64,000 nt of DNA from Actinacidiphila glaucinigra (GTDB lineage: Bacteria > Actinomycetota > Actinomycetes > Streptomycetales > Streptomycetaceae). Numbering within the stretch: position 1 is the stretch's first letter; each line of letters opens with the position of its first letter. Of this stretch, positions 56,596 through 64,000 are shown piece after piece. Under the pieces are notes generated by a model. The model was not told the DNA's origin. It worked only from the letters and a program-made list of their open reading frames with translations, and did not search any database. Position numbers and translations under genes: made by a program. The stretch spans positions 79,924 through 143,923 of the forward strand of contig NZ_FZOF01000021.1 of assembly GCF_900188405.1 (NCBI RefSeq). Reading direction: 5' to 3'.

Positions 56596-57696
56596 TCAAG
56601 ACCGGTGGTATTGGACGGGAATGTTGACTTTCCCGCCCAGCGCCGTGGCGGCGTGGCGCGCCCAGTACGGGTCGCGCAACAGCGCGCGGCCGAGGAGGAT
56701 GGCGTCGGCCTTGCCCGAAGCAACGATGGCCTGCGCCTGGGCAGGTTCGGTGATTAGGCCCACGGCACTCACCGGCATGCCTGTCTCGTTGCGGACGCGC
56801 TCGGCGAACGGCACCTGGTACCCAGGTCCATCGACGATCTTGGCGTCGAGGACGATGCCTCCCGTGGACACGTCCAACAGGTCCACACCCCGGGCGTGCA
56901 ACTCCTTGGCAAGGCGGACGGTGTCGTCGGCTGTCCAGCCCTCGCGGTCATCGTCGGCGTTCTCGCTCAGCCAGTCGGTCGCCGAGATCCGGAAGAAGAC
57001 CGGCAGGTCCTGCGGCCAGACGGCGCGGACGGCGTCGACGACCTCCAGCGCGAAGCGGGTACGGCCCTCGAAGTCCCCGCCGTAGCCGTCGGTGCGGCGG
57101 TTGCTGTGCGGGGAGAGGAACTGGTGGACCAGGTAACCGTGGGCGGCGTGGACCTCCACGACCTCGAACCCGGCGTCCGCGGCGCGCCGCGCGGCGTCGG
57201 CGAACACCCCGACGATTCCCGCAATCTGCTTGGTAGTCAGCTCCTCCGGTTTCGTCGCCGCCTCCCTGAGGGCGACCGCACTCGGCGCCACGGGCGTCCA
57301 GCCGAGTTGCTCACCGGGGGCAATGGGAGCACCGCCGACCCAGGTCCGCTCGGTGGAGGCCTTGCCTCCGGCGTGGGCGAGTTGGATGCCGGGAACGGTG
57401 CCCTGGGACTTCAGGAACGCCGTGATGCGCCGGAAGGCCTCGACCTGGGCGTCGTTCCAGATCCCGAGGTCGTACGGGCTGATCCGGCCCTGCGGGCTGA
57501 CCGCGGTGGCCTCAGTGATGATCAGTCCGATGCCCCCGGTGGCACGCGCCGCAAGGTGCGCGAAGTGCCAGTCGTTCGGCACGCCCGCCTCCTCGCCGTC
57601 CGGAGCAGCGCTGCACTGGCACATCGCGGCCATCCAGATCCGGTTCGGAATGGTCAGCGACCGAAGGGGGAAAGGCTCGAACAAAGAGGTGCTCAC
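56596..57696 (-). CDS. NADH:flavin oxidoreductase, old yellow enzyme (YqjM/XenA type)
   Basis: GTG 57696 with GAGGAG 9 nt upstream gives 366 residues. FMN and active-site blocks are clear: LTIPNRIWMAAMCQCSAAPD (with the Cys of thermophilic-like OYEs), GIQLAHAGGKASTERTWVGG, VVEVHAAHGYLVHQFLSPHS (H-x-x-H substrate pair), NRRTDGYGGDFEGRTRFALE, and GLITEPAQAQAIVASGKADA for the FMN phosphate. It reduces activated C=C bonds of enones or nitro compounds with NAD(P)H. It heads a series of redox genes but is not closely coupled to them. Confidence 0.92.
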   Translation of the reverse strand: MSTSLFEPFPLRSLTIPNRIWMAAMCQCSAAPDGEEAGVPNDWHFAHLAARATGGIGLIITEATAVSPQGRISPYDLGIWNDAQVEAFRRITAFLKSQGTVPGIQLAHAGGKASTERTWVGGAPIAPGEQLGWTPVAPSAVALREAATKPEELTTKQIAGIVGVFADAARRAADAGFEVVEVHAAHGYLVHQFLSPHSNRRTDGYGGDFEGRTRFALEVVDAVRAVWPQDLPVFFRISATDWLSENADDDREGWTADDTVRLAKELHARGVDLLDVSTGGIVLDAKIVDGPGYQVPFAERVRNETGMPVSAVGLITEPAQAQAIVASGKADAILLGRALLRDPYWARHAATALGGKVNIPVQYHRS

Positions 57697-57944
57697 GAAA
57701 CTGTTCTCCTCAGTGAGAGTTGGTGACGGGTCACACGCCAAGGACAGGCGCCCAGAGGACATGGCCTCGTTGCTGCGTATGACCGCGGGCTCATCCAGAT
57801 GGGTGCGGGGCGCCCCGTATTGACGACAAGGCCTCGCAGATGCGCGACGACGCGGAGCCCGGGCGCTGGCCGTACGACTTACAGGCGGTTCCGGCCAACA
57901 GCTCTGGCGTTTGCGCAACGGCACTTTGCCTGCGCGGTCCGGTG

Positions 57945-58700
57945 TCAGGCGCTGACTCCACCGTCGACCGTGAGGGTGGCCCCAGTAATGAATCCGGCCT
58001 CCGGCCCGACGAGGAAGGACACCGCGGCCGCGATCTCCTCGGCACGCCCGTACCGACCGAGGGGAACCAGTGAGCGCACGTATGCCGCCTGCTCCGAGTC
58101 CGCCGGGTTCATGTCGGTGTCGATCGGGCCCGGCTCGACGACATTGACGGTGATGCCGCGCGGAGCGAGGTCCCGAGCCCAGCCTTTGGCGTAGGTGACG
58201 ACCGCCGCCTTCGTGGCCATGTAATCGGCGATACCAGGGAAGGGCACCCTGGTCTGGGTCGAACCCGTGGAGGCGATGGACACGATCCGGCCCCCCACCG
58301 ACAACAGAGGTACCGCAGCGACGACCGTACGGACAACGCCCTGCAGATTGACCGCCAGTTGACGATCCAAAGCGTTCTGGTCGCGATCGGCCTTGTCGAC
58401 GGCCCCCTTGAGATACACCGCGGCGTTGTTGACGACGACGTCGAGTCGGCCGAAGTACTCCGCGACCCGCTGGACCATGTTCCGCACCTGCTGCTCGTCG
58501 GCCTGGTCCGCCTTGACAGCCAGGCCGCGGCGGCCGGCCGCTTCGATGGCGGCCAGGGTCTTCCCGCCCTGTTCGGGGTCCGCCGTGTAACTGAACGCCA
58601 CGTCAGCCCCGTCGGCAGCCAGCCTGGCGGCGATGGCGGCGCCCAGCCCGCGGGACCCACCGGACACCAGGGCGACCTTTCCCGCAAGGTTCTCGTTCAC
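57945..58700 (-). CDS. Short-chain dehydrogenase/reductase
   Basis: GTG 58700 with GGGAG 7 nt upstream is preferred over ATG 58721. The 251-residue protein has the SDR motifs: VALVSGGSRGLGAAIAARLA (TGxxxGxG type), the NNAA block in RLDVVVNNAAVYLKGAVD, catalytic Ser in IVSIASTGSTQ, Tyr-x3-Lys in IADYMATKAAVVTYAKGWA, and the end FITGATLTVDGGVSA. This is the classical FabG-like 3-oxoacyl/alcohol type. Substrate unknown; probably part of the same detoxification or catabolic group as its neighbours. Confidence 0.92.
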   Translation of the reverse strand: MNENLAGKVALVSGGSRGLGAAIAARLAADGADVAFSYTADPEQGGKTLAAIEAAGRRGLAVKADQADEQQVRNMVQRVAEYFGRLDVVVNNAAVYLKGAVDKADRDQNALDRQLAVNLQGVVRTVVAAVPLLSVGGRIVSIASTGSTQTRVPFPGIADYMATKAAVVTYAKGWARDLAPRGITVNVVEPGPIDTDMNPADSEQAAYVRSLVPLGRYGRAEEIAAAVSFLVGPEAGFITGATLTVDGGVSA

Positions 58701-58858
58701 AGTTTTCTCCCGAATTTTCATGTAGTGGGCGACCCTGTGAATCAGGATCGACGTATTGGTGAACCGCGCCAAGAACTTGAGGCAGCGGGATGGTGTTGCG
58801 GACAGAGCATGCGCAGGGTGGATTCGGCAGTCTTCGAAGAATTACCGTGCCCGCCAGG

Positions 58859-60040
58859 TCACCGCACGCGCGTGCCCGCCCGGAAGACGGCCTGCACGTT
58901 GAGGACCGCGGTGGGGTCCTTCGCGGGATCGCCATTGACGGCCAGGAGATCGGCGTCGGCACCTACGGCGATCCGCCCCTTGCGTCCCTCGACGCGGCAC
59001 AGCCGGGCGGCCAGGCTGGTGACGGATTTCAACGCTTCGAGTGGGGCTATGCCAAGTCGCGCCAAGTCGCCGACGCCGTAGGGAAGGACGTCGTGGGGCT
59101 TGGAGAGTCCTATGCCGGCGTCCGAGCCGATGGCGACCTTCGCACCCGCCTCGTGCAGCGTCCTGATCCTCTTGAGGATTCCATGGGCGCGTGCGGCGAA
59201 GGCCTTTGGGGGTTCGACCGCGTGGCGCGGGTCCATGCCCAGCGTCACACTCACGTAGGTGTCGCTCTCCGCGATGGCCTTCAGGAGAGCTGGATCTGGT
59301 TCGGCATCGTCGGCGCTGAGGAATGTGACGTGTTCGAGACTGTCGACGCCCGCGGCGAGGGCGTCCCTGATGGCGTCCGCGCCATGGGCGTGGGCAGCCA
59401 CGGGCAGACCGAGGCGATGGGCTTCGTCCACAACCGCGCGCAGATCGTCCAGGCCGTATTGCGAGGCGTGCGGCGGCGCCGAGCCGGGCGTCATCAGGCC
59501 TCCGCTGGCCATGATCTTGATGACGGCGCATCCGCGGGCGTGACGTTCGCGTACGGCGGCGCGTAGCGCCTCGGCGCCCTCAACCTCGCCACCGAAGAAG
59601 TGGCAGTGGCCGCCCGTGGTGGTCAGCGGGGGGCCGGCGGGCAGGATCTCCGGCCCTCGCTCCGGGTACTGGGTGAACTCCTGTGCGAGGGCGAGTGAGA
59701 GGTAGTTGCGGTCGCCCAGGTCGCGGATGGTGGTGACGCCGGCTCGGAGGGCGGTCTGGGCCGCCGCCCGCATCTGGGGCAGGAGTTCCTCGTCGCTGGT
59801 GGCGGCCAGGGACGCCACGGGGTCCGGCCCGGCGTCGAAGGCAAGATGGGTGTGGCTGTCGATCAGGCCGGGCAGCAGGCTGGAATGCGCTCCGAGGTCG
59901 AGCACTTTTATGCCGTCCGTGGGCAGTCTTCCCTCACGGTCGACGCGGGTGATGCGGCTGCCGGTGACGTACACCGTGGCCGGGCCTGACTGTGTGAAGC
60001 CGTCGAACATCGAGCCGGTGTGTAGGGCAAGGGTTTCCAT
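58859..60040 (-). CDS. Metal-dependent amidohydrolase
   Basis: 393 residues from ATG 60040. Features of the amidohydrolase/imidazolonepropionase-like group: LLPGLIDSHTHLAFDAGPDP (H-x-H), the bridging Lys region VIKIMASGGLMTPGSAPPHA, GLPVAAHAHGADAIRDALAA (H-x-H), DSLEHVTFLS and VAIGSDAGIGLSKP (final Asp). The N- and C-terminal strands form the usual small beta domain (VYVTGSRITRVDREG; GADADLLAVNGDPAKDP). Members include prolidase-like and organophosphate-acid hydrolases; the substrate is not predictable. Secretion signal absent. Confidence 0.9.
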   Translation of the reverse strand: METLALHTGSMFDGFTQSGPATVYVTGSRITRVDREGRLPTDGIKVLDLGAHSSLLPGLIDSHTHLAFDAGPDPVASLAATSDEELLPQMRAAAQTALRAGVTTIRDLGDRNYLSLALAQEFTQYPERGPEILPAGPPLTTTGGHCHFFGGEVEGAEALRAAVRERHARGCAVIKIMASGGLMTPGSAPPHASQYGLDDLRAVVDEAHRLGLPVAAHAHGADAIRDALAAGVDSLEHVTFLSADDAEPDPALLKAIAESDTYVSVTLGMDPRHAVEPPKAFAARAHGILKRIRTLHEAGAKVAIGSDAGIGLSKPHDVLPYGVGDLARLGIAPLEALKSVTSLAARLCRVEGRKGRIAVGADADLLAVNGDPAKDPTAVLNVQAVFRAGTRVR

Positions 60041-60203
60041 CAAGCGTTCCATCCTGTTTGGTGGCATGCGATCTCTGCCGGGAGGCCGGTTACCCGACCC
60101 GGCGTCTTGCATGATCCCGAGAAGCGCCGGCGTACTCGGCCGGTGCGCGATGCCGGGGCGCCTTGGCGGCGGTCTCGGATGCGGGCGATCAGGGGGTCAG
60201 CGC

Positions 60204-60346
60204 TCACCTGAGGGAGGTGAGGAGCTGTCCCGTGCCGGTCAGGCCGGGCCGGTGAACCGTCCAAGCAGCTTCTGCGACCCGTGGCCCGCCATGGCGAGTC
60301 CCAGGGACAGGCAGAGCAGGCACAGTCCGGCGTCGTAGGAGTGCAA
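60204..60346 (-). pseudogene. DoxX family protein, truncated and frameshifted
   Basis: TTG 60346 has GGAGG 6 nt upstream. The sequence LHSYDAGLCLLCLSLGLAMA, then GHGSQKLLGRF, is the first helix of a DoxX protein, but ends in TGA at 60239-60241. One frame over it continues GLTGTGQLLTSL to TGA at 60204-60206; adding one G in GGCCCGGCC would join them. The remaining three helices of DoxX are missing. It is a dead N-terminal stub. Confidence 0.65.
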
Positions 60347-60495
60347 CGGCGCCTCCTACAGCAGCGAAACTCTGAAGGCCGGATGCTTCTGCGCATTGCT
60401 GGGCGATAAGGACATGCGGACCTCGTTTCCAAGGAGCGGGGGTGCCGCCGTCAGGAGCGTCGTCGGTGCTGGACTGTGAGAGGGGGGAGCGGTCG

Positions 60496-60720
60496 TCAGG
60501 CCGGTGGCTCGGTCATGCCGTCAGGGCGCGCGGGTACGTTGAGGGCCCAGAGCAGGCCGTCAACGGGCCAGTCGGGGTTCGCGCAGAGTGGTTGCAGGGA
60601 CGCGGTACGGACTCCGCTCCACGCTGATCGATCCGCCGGCGATTCCGGGACGGCGGCGTCGACGTGCTCCCGGTCGGGTGATCTTCCCTGCCTGGGCTTC
60701 GGGGTGTCATGCGGGATCAC
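60496..60720 (-). CDS. Possible small protein, weakly supported
   Basis: GTG 60720, with AGGATC close upstream, opens 74 residues with good third-position GC; the end (ASLQPLCANPDWPVDGLLWA, then LNVPARPDGMTEPPA) looks protein-like. No family is recognised and the N-terminal half is low in complexity. It may be a real small gene between the amidohydrolase and NmrA genes or chance. Confidence 0.25.
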   Translation of the reverse strand: MIPHDTPKPRQGRSPDREHVDAAVPESPADRSAWSGVRTASLQPLCANPDWPVDGLLWALNVPARPDGMTEPPA

Positions 60721-60809
60721 GGATCCTGCCCTTCTGAGCTCCTGCGTCGTTGGGGAGGGAATGGATAGAGAGTTGAAGCTTCAAGTCAAATCTCGCAAAA
60801 GGTGCGGAC

Positions 60810-61697
60810 TCAGAGGGTGCGACCCCGAGTCTGGCTGAAGAGCGATCCGATCTTGGCTGCGCCTTCTCCGGCGAGCCAAGTGTCGAAGTTCATTAGCGTG
60901 GGGTGCTGCTCACGCAGCGCCGCGATGTCCGCGCGCCAGCCGTTCAAGGAGCCCTCATGTCCAGTGGCCGCCCGTCCGCCCGGTTCCTTCGAGTCGCCGG
61001 GTGGGGCCAGTGAACGGCCGACGGCGCGGCTCGCCGCGGCGAGCAGTTCCTCCACGGTGAGCTCGTCGCCGGCTATCTCGATCGCCTTGCCCACGTAGTA
61101 CTCGGGATAGTCGAAAGCGAGCGCCGCGAAGGCGCCGATGTCCCGCACCGCGATGAGCTGCACGGTGCCGTGGACCGGGATGCCGCGGATCGCCGCCCGC
61201 GCGCCGGTTAGGCCGTAAAGCGGGTCGGCATGGACTTCCATGAACATGACGGGGCGCAGCACCGTGGCGGGGATGTCCAGCGAGCGGATGTGCTGCTCGA
61301 TCCGCCATTTGGCCTCCCAGTGCGGGACGCCGCTGTTGCTGTCTGCAGCCGCCACTGACGAGTAGACAAGGTGCTCCACGTTGGCGTATGCGGCAGCCTC
61401 CGCGACGTTGAGTCCGCGCTGCAGTTCGTTCTCGGCGAAGCCGGGCGCAATGAACGCGGGCTGCACGCTATAGACGCCATAGGCCCCCAGTGCCGCGGCT
61501 TCCAGGGACGCGAGATCGTCCATGTCCCCGCAGACCAGTTCGGCGCCAAGCCGACCCAACTCCCGGGCAGCCGGTGCGGCCGGATCCCTAACCAAGGCCT
61601 TCACGTGCCAACCATCGGCAAGTAGGTGCCGTGCGGTGGCACCGCCTTGCTGACCAGTCGCCCCCATGACCAGCACGGTCCTGGCTTGCGAGCCCAT
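60810..61697 (-). CDS. NmrA-like NAD(P)-binding protein
   Basis: ATG 61697 with GGAAGGAGG 4 nt upstream gives 295 residues. The Rossmann start TVLVMGATGQQGGATARHLL has the NmrA-type GATGxxG. Other blocks are VKALVRDPAAPAARELGRLG, LVCGDMDDLASLEAAALGAY and VEHLVYSSVAAADSNSGVPH, with an Asn/Lys pair in place of the SDR Tyr-Lys. NmrA/HSCARG-type proteins sense the NADP(H) redox state or act as quinone or isoflavone reductase-like enzymes. Its promoter region holds two TetR-type operators shared with the divergent regulator gene. Confidence 0.88.
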   Translation of the reverse strand: MGSQARTVLVMGATGQQGGATARHLLADGWHVKALVRDPAAPAARELGRLGAELVCGDMDDLASLEAAALGAYGVYSVQPAFIAPGFAENELQRGLNVAEAAAYANVEHLVYSSVAAADSNSGVPHWEAKWRIEQHIRSLDIPATVLRPVMFMEVHADPLYGLTGARAAIRGIPVHGTVQLIAVRDIGAFAALAFDYPEYYVGKAIEIAGDELTVEELLAAASRAVGRSLAPPGDSKEPGGRAATGHEGSLNGWRADIAALREQHPTLMNFDTWLAGEGAAKIGSLFSQTRGRTL

Positions 61698-61723
61698 GGC
61701 CCTCCTTCCGGAGTCCTCGCGAT

Positions 61724-61779
61724 CGGAGCGCCGCTCCGGTATCGTCTGAAGGGTTCCGAACATACGGAGCGGTGCTCCG
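61724..61779. promoter_or_regulatory. Two TetR-type operators in the nmrA-tetR intergenic region
   Basis: CGGAGCGCCGCTCCG (61724-61738) and CGGAGCGGTGCTCCG (61765-61779) share the form CGGAGC-nnn-GCTCCG with perfect 6-bp arms. They lie between the divergent NmrA and TetR genes. The same site recurs twice at 63778-63824, so the TetR protein encoded here is the likely binder and represses both promoters and itself. Confidence 0.8.
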
Positions 61780-61828
61780 GTAGTCAAGTCGGCAGGTCCG
61801 CTGCTCCGGCTCGAATGAGGTGTTGGTC

Positions 61829-62395
61829 TTGTCGCAGGTAAACCGTGCGGACGCGGTCCGCAACCGTGAACTGCTCCTGGCGGTCGCGAGAGAAGCCATC
61901 GTCGAGAACGGTACAGACACTTCCCTGCGCGACATCGCCCGGCGAGCTGGCGTGGGCATCGGCACGCTGTACCGCCACTTCCCCAACCGTGAAGCGCTGC
62001 TCGAGGCTCTGCTCGAGTCCAACTTCGCCACGCTGCACGCGCGGGCCGAGCACCTGCTCGCCTCGTCGGACCCCGGCGAGGCGTTCCTGACGTGGTTGCA
62101 GGAAATGGCTGCGGGTGCGGCCACCTACCAAGGGCTGCCGGAGTCCATCCGGGACGCCCTCGCTGACGACGAATCCCGCCTGCACGCGTCCTGCACCCGG
62201 ATGAAAACTGCCGGGGGGCTGCTCCTGGAGCAGGCACAGAAGGGCGGCGGCGTGCGCTCGGACGTGTCACTCGGTGAGGTGATCTCCCTTGCCCTGGGGC
62301 TCGCATGGGCGGCGGAGAAGGCGTCGGAAGCCTCCGACCTGGCCGCCAGGCTGCTCTCAACGGCCACGTATCGACGCGCCGAAATTGATAGCTGA
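61829..62395 (+). CDS. TetR-family transcriptional regulator
   Basis: TTG 61829 with GAGG about 8 nt upstream (GTG 61820 is the alternative) gives 188 residues. The N-terminal helix-turn-helix is typical: LLLAVAREAIVENGTDTSLR, DIARRAGVGIGTLYRHFPNR, EALLEALLESNFATL. The C-terminal ligand domain resembles the SbtR/TetR_C_11 group. It is divergent from the NmrA gene with two operators between. Such regulators respond to small hydrophobic or electrophilic compounds, which fits the redox enzymes around it. Confidence 0.92.
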   Translation: MSQVNRADAVRNRELLLAVAREAIVENGTDTSLRDIARRAGVGIGTLYRHFPNREALLEALLESNFATLHARAEHLLASSDPGEAFLTWLQEMAAGAATYQGLPESIRDALADDESRLHASCTRMKTAGGLLLEQAQKGGGVRSDVSLGEVISLALGLAWAAEKASEASDLAARLLSTATYRRAEIDS

Positions 62396-62676
62396 GTTCC
62401 TGCGTGGAGGCCTTGGAGACGGCCGCGAGGGCGGGCGTCGTGGTCGGCTTACGGGGGGGTGTTCAGACGTGTCGCGCTCGGACTGAACCAGTGCACGTAG
62501 CTTCCTCCCAACCGAGTCGCCGTGGCTTGAGGCGGCCGACCTATGCGACTCCGCCCCTCTTTCCAAACCCGTAGCCGCCGGCCCCTCCCTGAGGGCGGCA
62601 GGCAACCTGGAAATCGAGCCAGACCGAGTGCGAGTCTGCTTGATGTGACAACAGGGGGATGGCAAGGAAAGGCTGT

Positions 62677-62700
62677 GCAGGGTCCAATGCTGGACCCTGC
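62677..62700. terminator. Bidirectional terminator between tetR and reductase genes
   Basis: Perfect 9-bp arms GCAGGGTCC (62677-62685) and GGACCCTGC (62692-62700) with a 6-nt loop, between the converging tetR (ends 62395) and quinone-reductase-like (ends 62761) genes. Confidence 0.7.
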
Positions 62701-62760
62701 TCGGCCGGTCGCGGCACCCGGCGGCCCCACTCCGCGGAGGCTGCGTTCCTGTGGCAACCG

Positions 62761-63669
62761 TTAGGTGAGCAGGACAATCTTGCCCCGGGGATGGGGGCCG
62801 GCGAGTTCGTCGTACGCCGCCCGGACCTGGTCAAGCGGATAGGTTGCGGCGATCGGCACGTCCAGTGCGCCGGTGGCGGCCAACTGGGCGAGGTCCGTGA
62901 GGATGCCGGAGGTCGCGGCTGCTCTGCACGCCTCAGTCTTTGCGCCGAGTCGGGCGGCTCCGGAGTAGTCGACGAGGGTGTTGATACGGGTGGGAGTCAC
63001 GCCGAGGGCGACGGCGAGTTCAAGATAGCCGTCGCCGTGGGTGTCGATGAACGCGTCCACGCGGTCCGTGACCTGGCGCAGGCGGTCACGGACCCCTTCG
63101 CCGTAGGCGATGGGTGTGACGTCGTGCTCGGAGAGCCATCGGTGGTTCGCCGGACCGGCGATGCCTATCACGTCGGCCCCTGCCCGCCGGGCCAGTTGGA
63201 CCGCCAGCATGCCCACGCCCCCGGCAGCGCCCGAGACCACCACCGTCTCGCCTGGCTGTGGCGCGACCGCGCGTACGGCCGCGTAGGCCGAGGTGCCGAC
63301 GACGAACAGCGAACCTGCCACCTCCCACGACAGCCTCGCGGGCTTGGCGATCAGGTTGGCGGCCTCGACGGCAACGTAGTCGGCGTGGCTGGCGTGCTGC
63401 CAGGTGAAGCCCATCACCTCGTCCCCGGCGGCGAACCCCGTCACACCGGGCCCGGTCCGCACCACGACGCCGGCCAGGTCGATGCCCTGACCCGAAGGGA
63501 GCGGGCGCTGCGCCAACGTCCCCGCCCGGGTCTTGGACTCACCGGGGTTGATGCCGGCGGCCTTTACCTTGACCAGGACTTCTCCCTCGGTCGGTTCCGG
63601 TGTTCCCACCTCCACCACCTGCAGGACTTCCGTCCCGCCATACGTCTTGTACTGCACCGCTCTAGGCAT
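62761..63669 (-). CDS. Zinc-independent quinone oxidoreductase-like MDR protein
   Basis: 302 residues from ATG 63669 (AGGAGCAGG upstream). It is of the medium-chain dehydrogenase/reductase type: VLVKVKAAGINPGESKTRAG, QGIDLAGVVVRTGPGVTGFA, GDEVMGFTWQHASHADYVAV, the NADPH motif ETVVVSGAAGGVGMLAVQLA, and the end LDQVRAAYDELAGPHPRGKI. Zinc-binding cysteines are absent, so it belongs with QOR/zeta-crystallin enzymes that reduce quinones or enones. Two copies of the TetR operator lie 110-155 bp upstream, placing it in the same regulon as the NmrA gene. Confidence 0.9.
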   Translation of the reverse strand: MPRAVQYKTYGGTEVLQVVEVGTPEPTEGEVLVKVKAAGINPGESKTRAGTLAQRPLPSGQGIDLAGVVVRTGPGVTGFAAGDEVMGFTWQHASHADYVAVEAANLIAKPARLSWEVAGSLFVVGTSAYAAVRAVAPQPGETVVVSGAAGGVGMLAVQLARRAGADVIGIAGPANHRWLSEHDVTPIAYGEGVRDRLRQVTDRVDAFIDTHGDGYLELAVALGVTPTRINTLVDYSGAARLGAKTEACRAAATSGILTDLAQLAATGALDVPIAATYPLDQVRAAYDELAGPHPRGKIVLLT

Positions 63670-63777
63670 GGCCTGCTCCTGCTTCCTTGCTGAGTGCTCT
63701 GAGTCCCCGTCCTGCTGGCACCGCACCTTGGCTTCGGCAGGGCCTCACGAAATCGTGCGTACGGCCCTTTTGACCAT

Positions 63778-63824
63778 CGGAGCGGTGCTCCGTATATTCT
63801 GACACATGACGGAGCGGTGCTCCG
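63778..63824. promoter_or_regulatory. Second pair of TetR-type operators
   Basis: CGGAGCGGTGCTCCG occurs at 63778-63792 and again, identical over all 15 bases, at 63810-63824, spaced 32 bp start to start. Both are identical to the copy at 61765. They sit between the divergent reductase gene (63669) and the gene starting at 63881, so both are probably controlled by the TetR protein at 61829. TATATT lies between the two copies and could be a -10 box. Confidence 0.8.
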
Positions 63825-63880
63825 CTTATTCGTCTGACAACTCGCCGATCCGGTGCGTCCGACCCGACGCTGGAGGACCC

Positions 63881-64000
63881 ATGCAGCCCACAGAACGGAC
63901 CTTGGCCGTCACAGGATCTACCGGTCGGCGGTACTTCATCGCCGTGCGGCAGGCATTCGCCGCCGGATGGCAGCCGAATGCGATGCTGCTCGCATCGCCG
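63881..64000 (+). CDS. Start of a possible NAD(P)-binding protein, cut by window edge
   Basis: ATG 63881 has GGAGG 5 nt upstream. Forty residues are visible; MQPTERTLAVTGSTGR has the look of an NmrA-type beta strand and glycine-rich loop, but the following RRYFIAVRQAFAAGW does not continue the pattern well. It may be frameshifted or another family. It lies beside a shared operator pair and is probably TetR-regulated. Confidence 0.4.
   Translation, partial: MQPTERTLAVTGSTGRRYFIAVRQAFAAGWQPNAMLLASP

Overview
The window is high-GC actinobacterial chromosome, almost certainly Streptomyces. The signs are strong G/C at third codon positions, many GTG and TTG starts with good Shine-Dalgarno sites, 4-14 nt gene overlaps inside operons, and Streptomyces-type families (DUF6233, RDD proteins, LamG plus RHS loci, SH3b secreted proteins, two-component pairs, TetR and IclR regulators). 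It reads as an accessory region: it holds two insertion sequences, at least nine decayed genes and several gene-sparse stretches. I saw no rRNA, tRNA or CRISPR array.

Layout. 0-6 kb: a partial antitoxin, small genes, and a decayed integrase plus helix-turn-helix accessory pair. The accessory gene is split by a 1653-bp IS110 element whose non-coding end carries a recognisable bridge RNA, with guide loops matching both the rebuilt target and the element's own ends. 6-10 kb: a PAP2 phosphatase converging on a two-component system whose kinase has an unusual C-terminal BamE-like fusion, then a TPR remnant. 10-13 kb, plus strand: an RPN-repeat leader peptide with a strong hairpin, a broken MFS pump, a proline-rich small ORF and a type III PKS-like enzyme. 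13-22 kb, minus strand: IclR regulator, HTH protein, histidine decarboxylase, two secreted SH3b proteins, MFS exporter, isopentenyltransferase (IPT), LOG phosphoribohydrolase, second MFS exporter and HAD phosphatase, mostly translationally coupled. IPT plus LOG is the core of bacterial cytokinin synthesis; the rest of this combination is not one I recognise.

22-30 kb: a membrane protein with a repetitive middle, a methylmalonyl-CoA-mutase-type large subunit, a TPR-like protein, a secreted HNH nuclease and gene remnants. 30-42 kb: an RHS polymorphic toxin with Hint cleavage domain, a small immunity candidate, and a LamG/jellyroll surface protein upstream in the same operon. 42-48 kb: RDD membrane protein, small proteins, helicase and Usp remnants, a universal stress protein and a DUF1963 protein. 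48-53.5 kb: a sugar-oxidation operon (alcohol dehydrogenase, GH15, G6PDH-like, gluconokinase). 54-56.5 kb: a small membrane protein and an IS4-type element with perfect 38-bp inverted repeats. 56.5-64 kb: redox and detoxification genes (old yellow enzyme, SDR, amidohydrolase, NmrA, TetR, quinone-reductase-like) with four copies of one inverted-repeat operator.

Caveat: several broken genes differ from their expected reading by one base in a G/C run. These may be true decay or sequencing errors; neighbouring long genes (over 7 kb) are intact, which favours decay.
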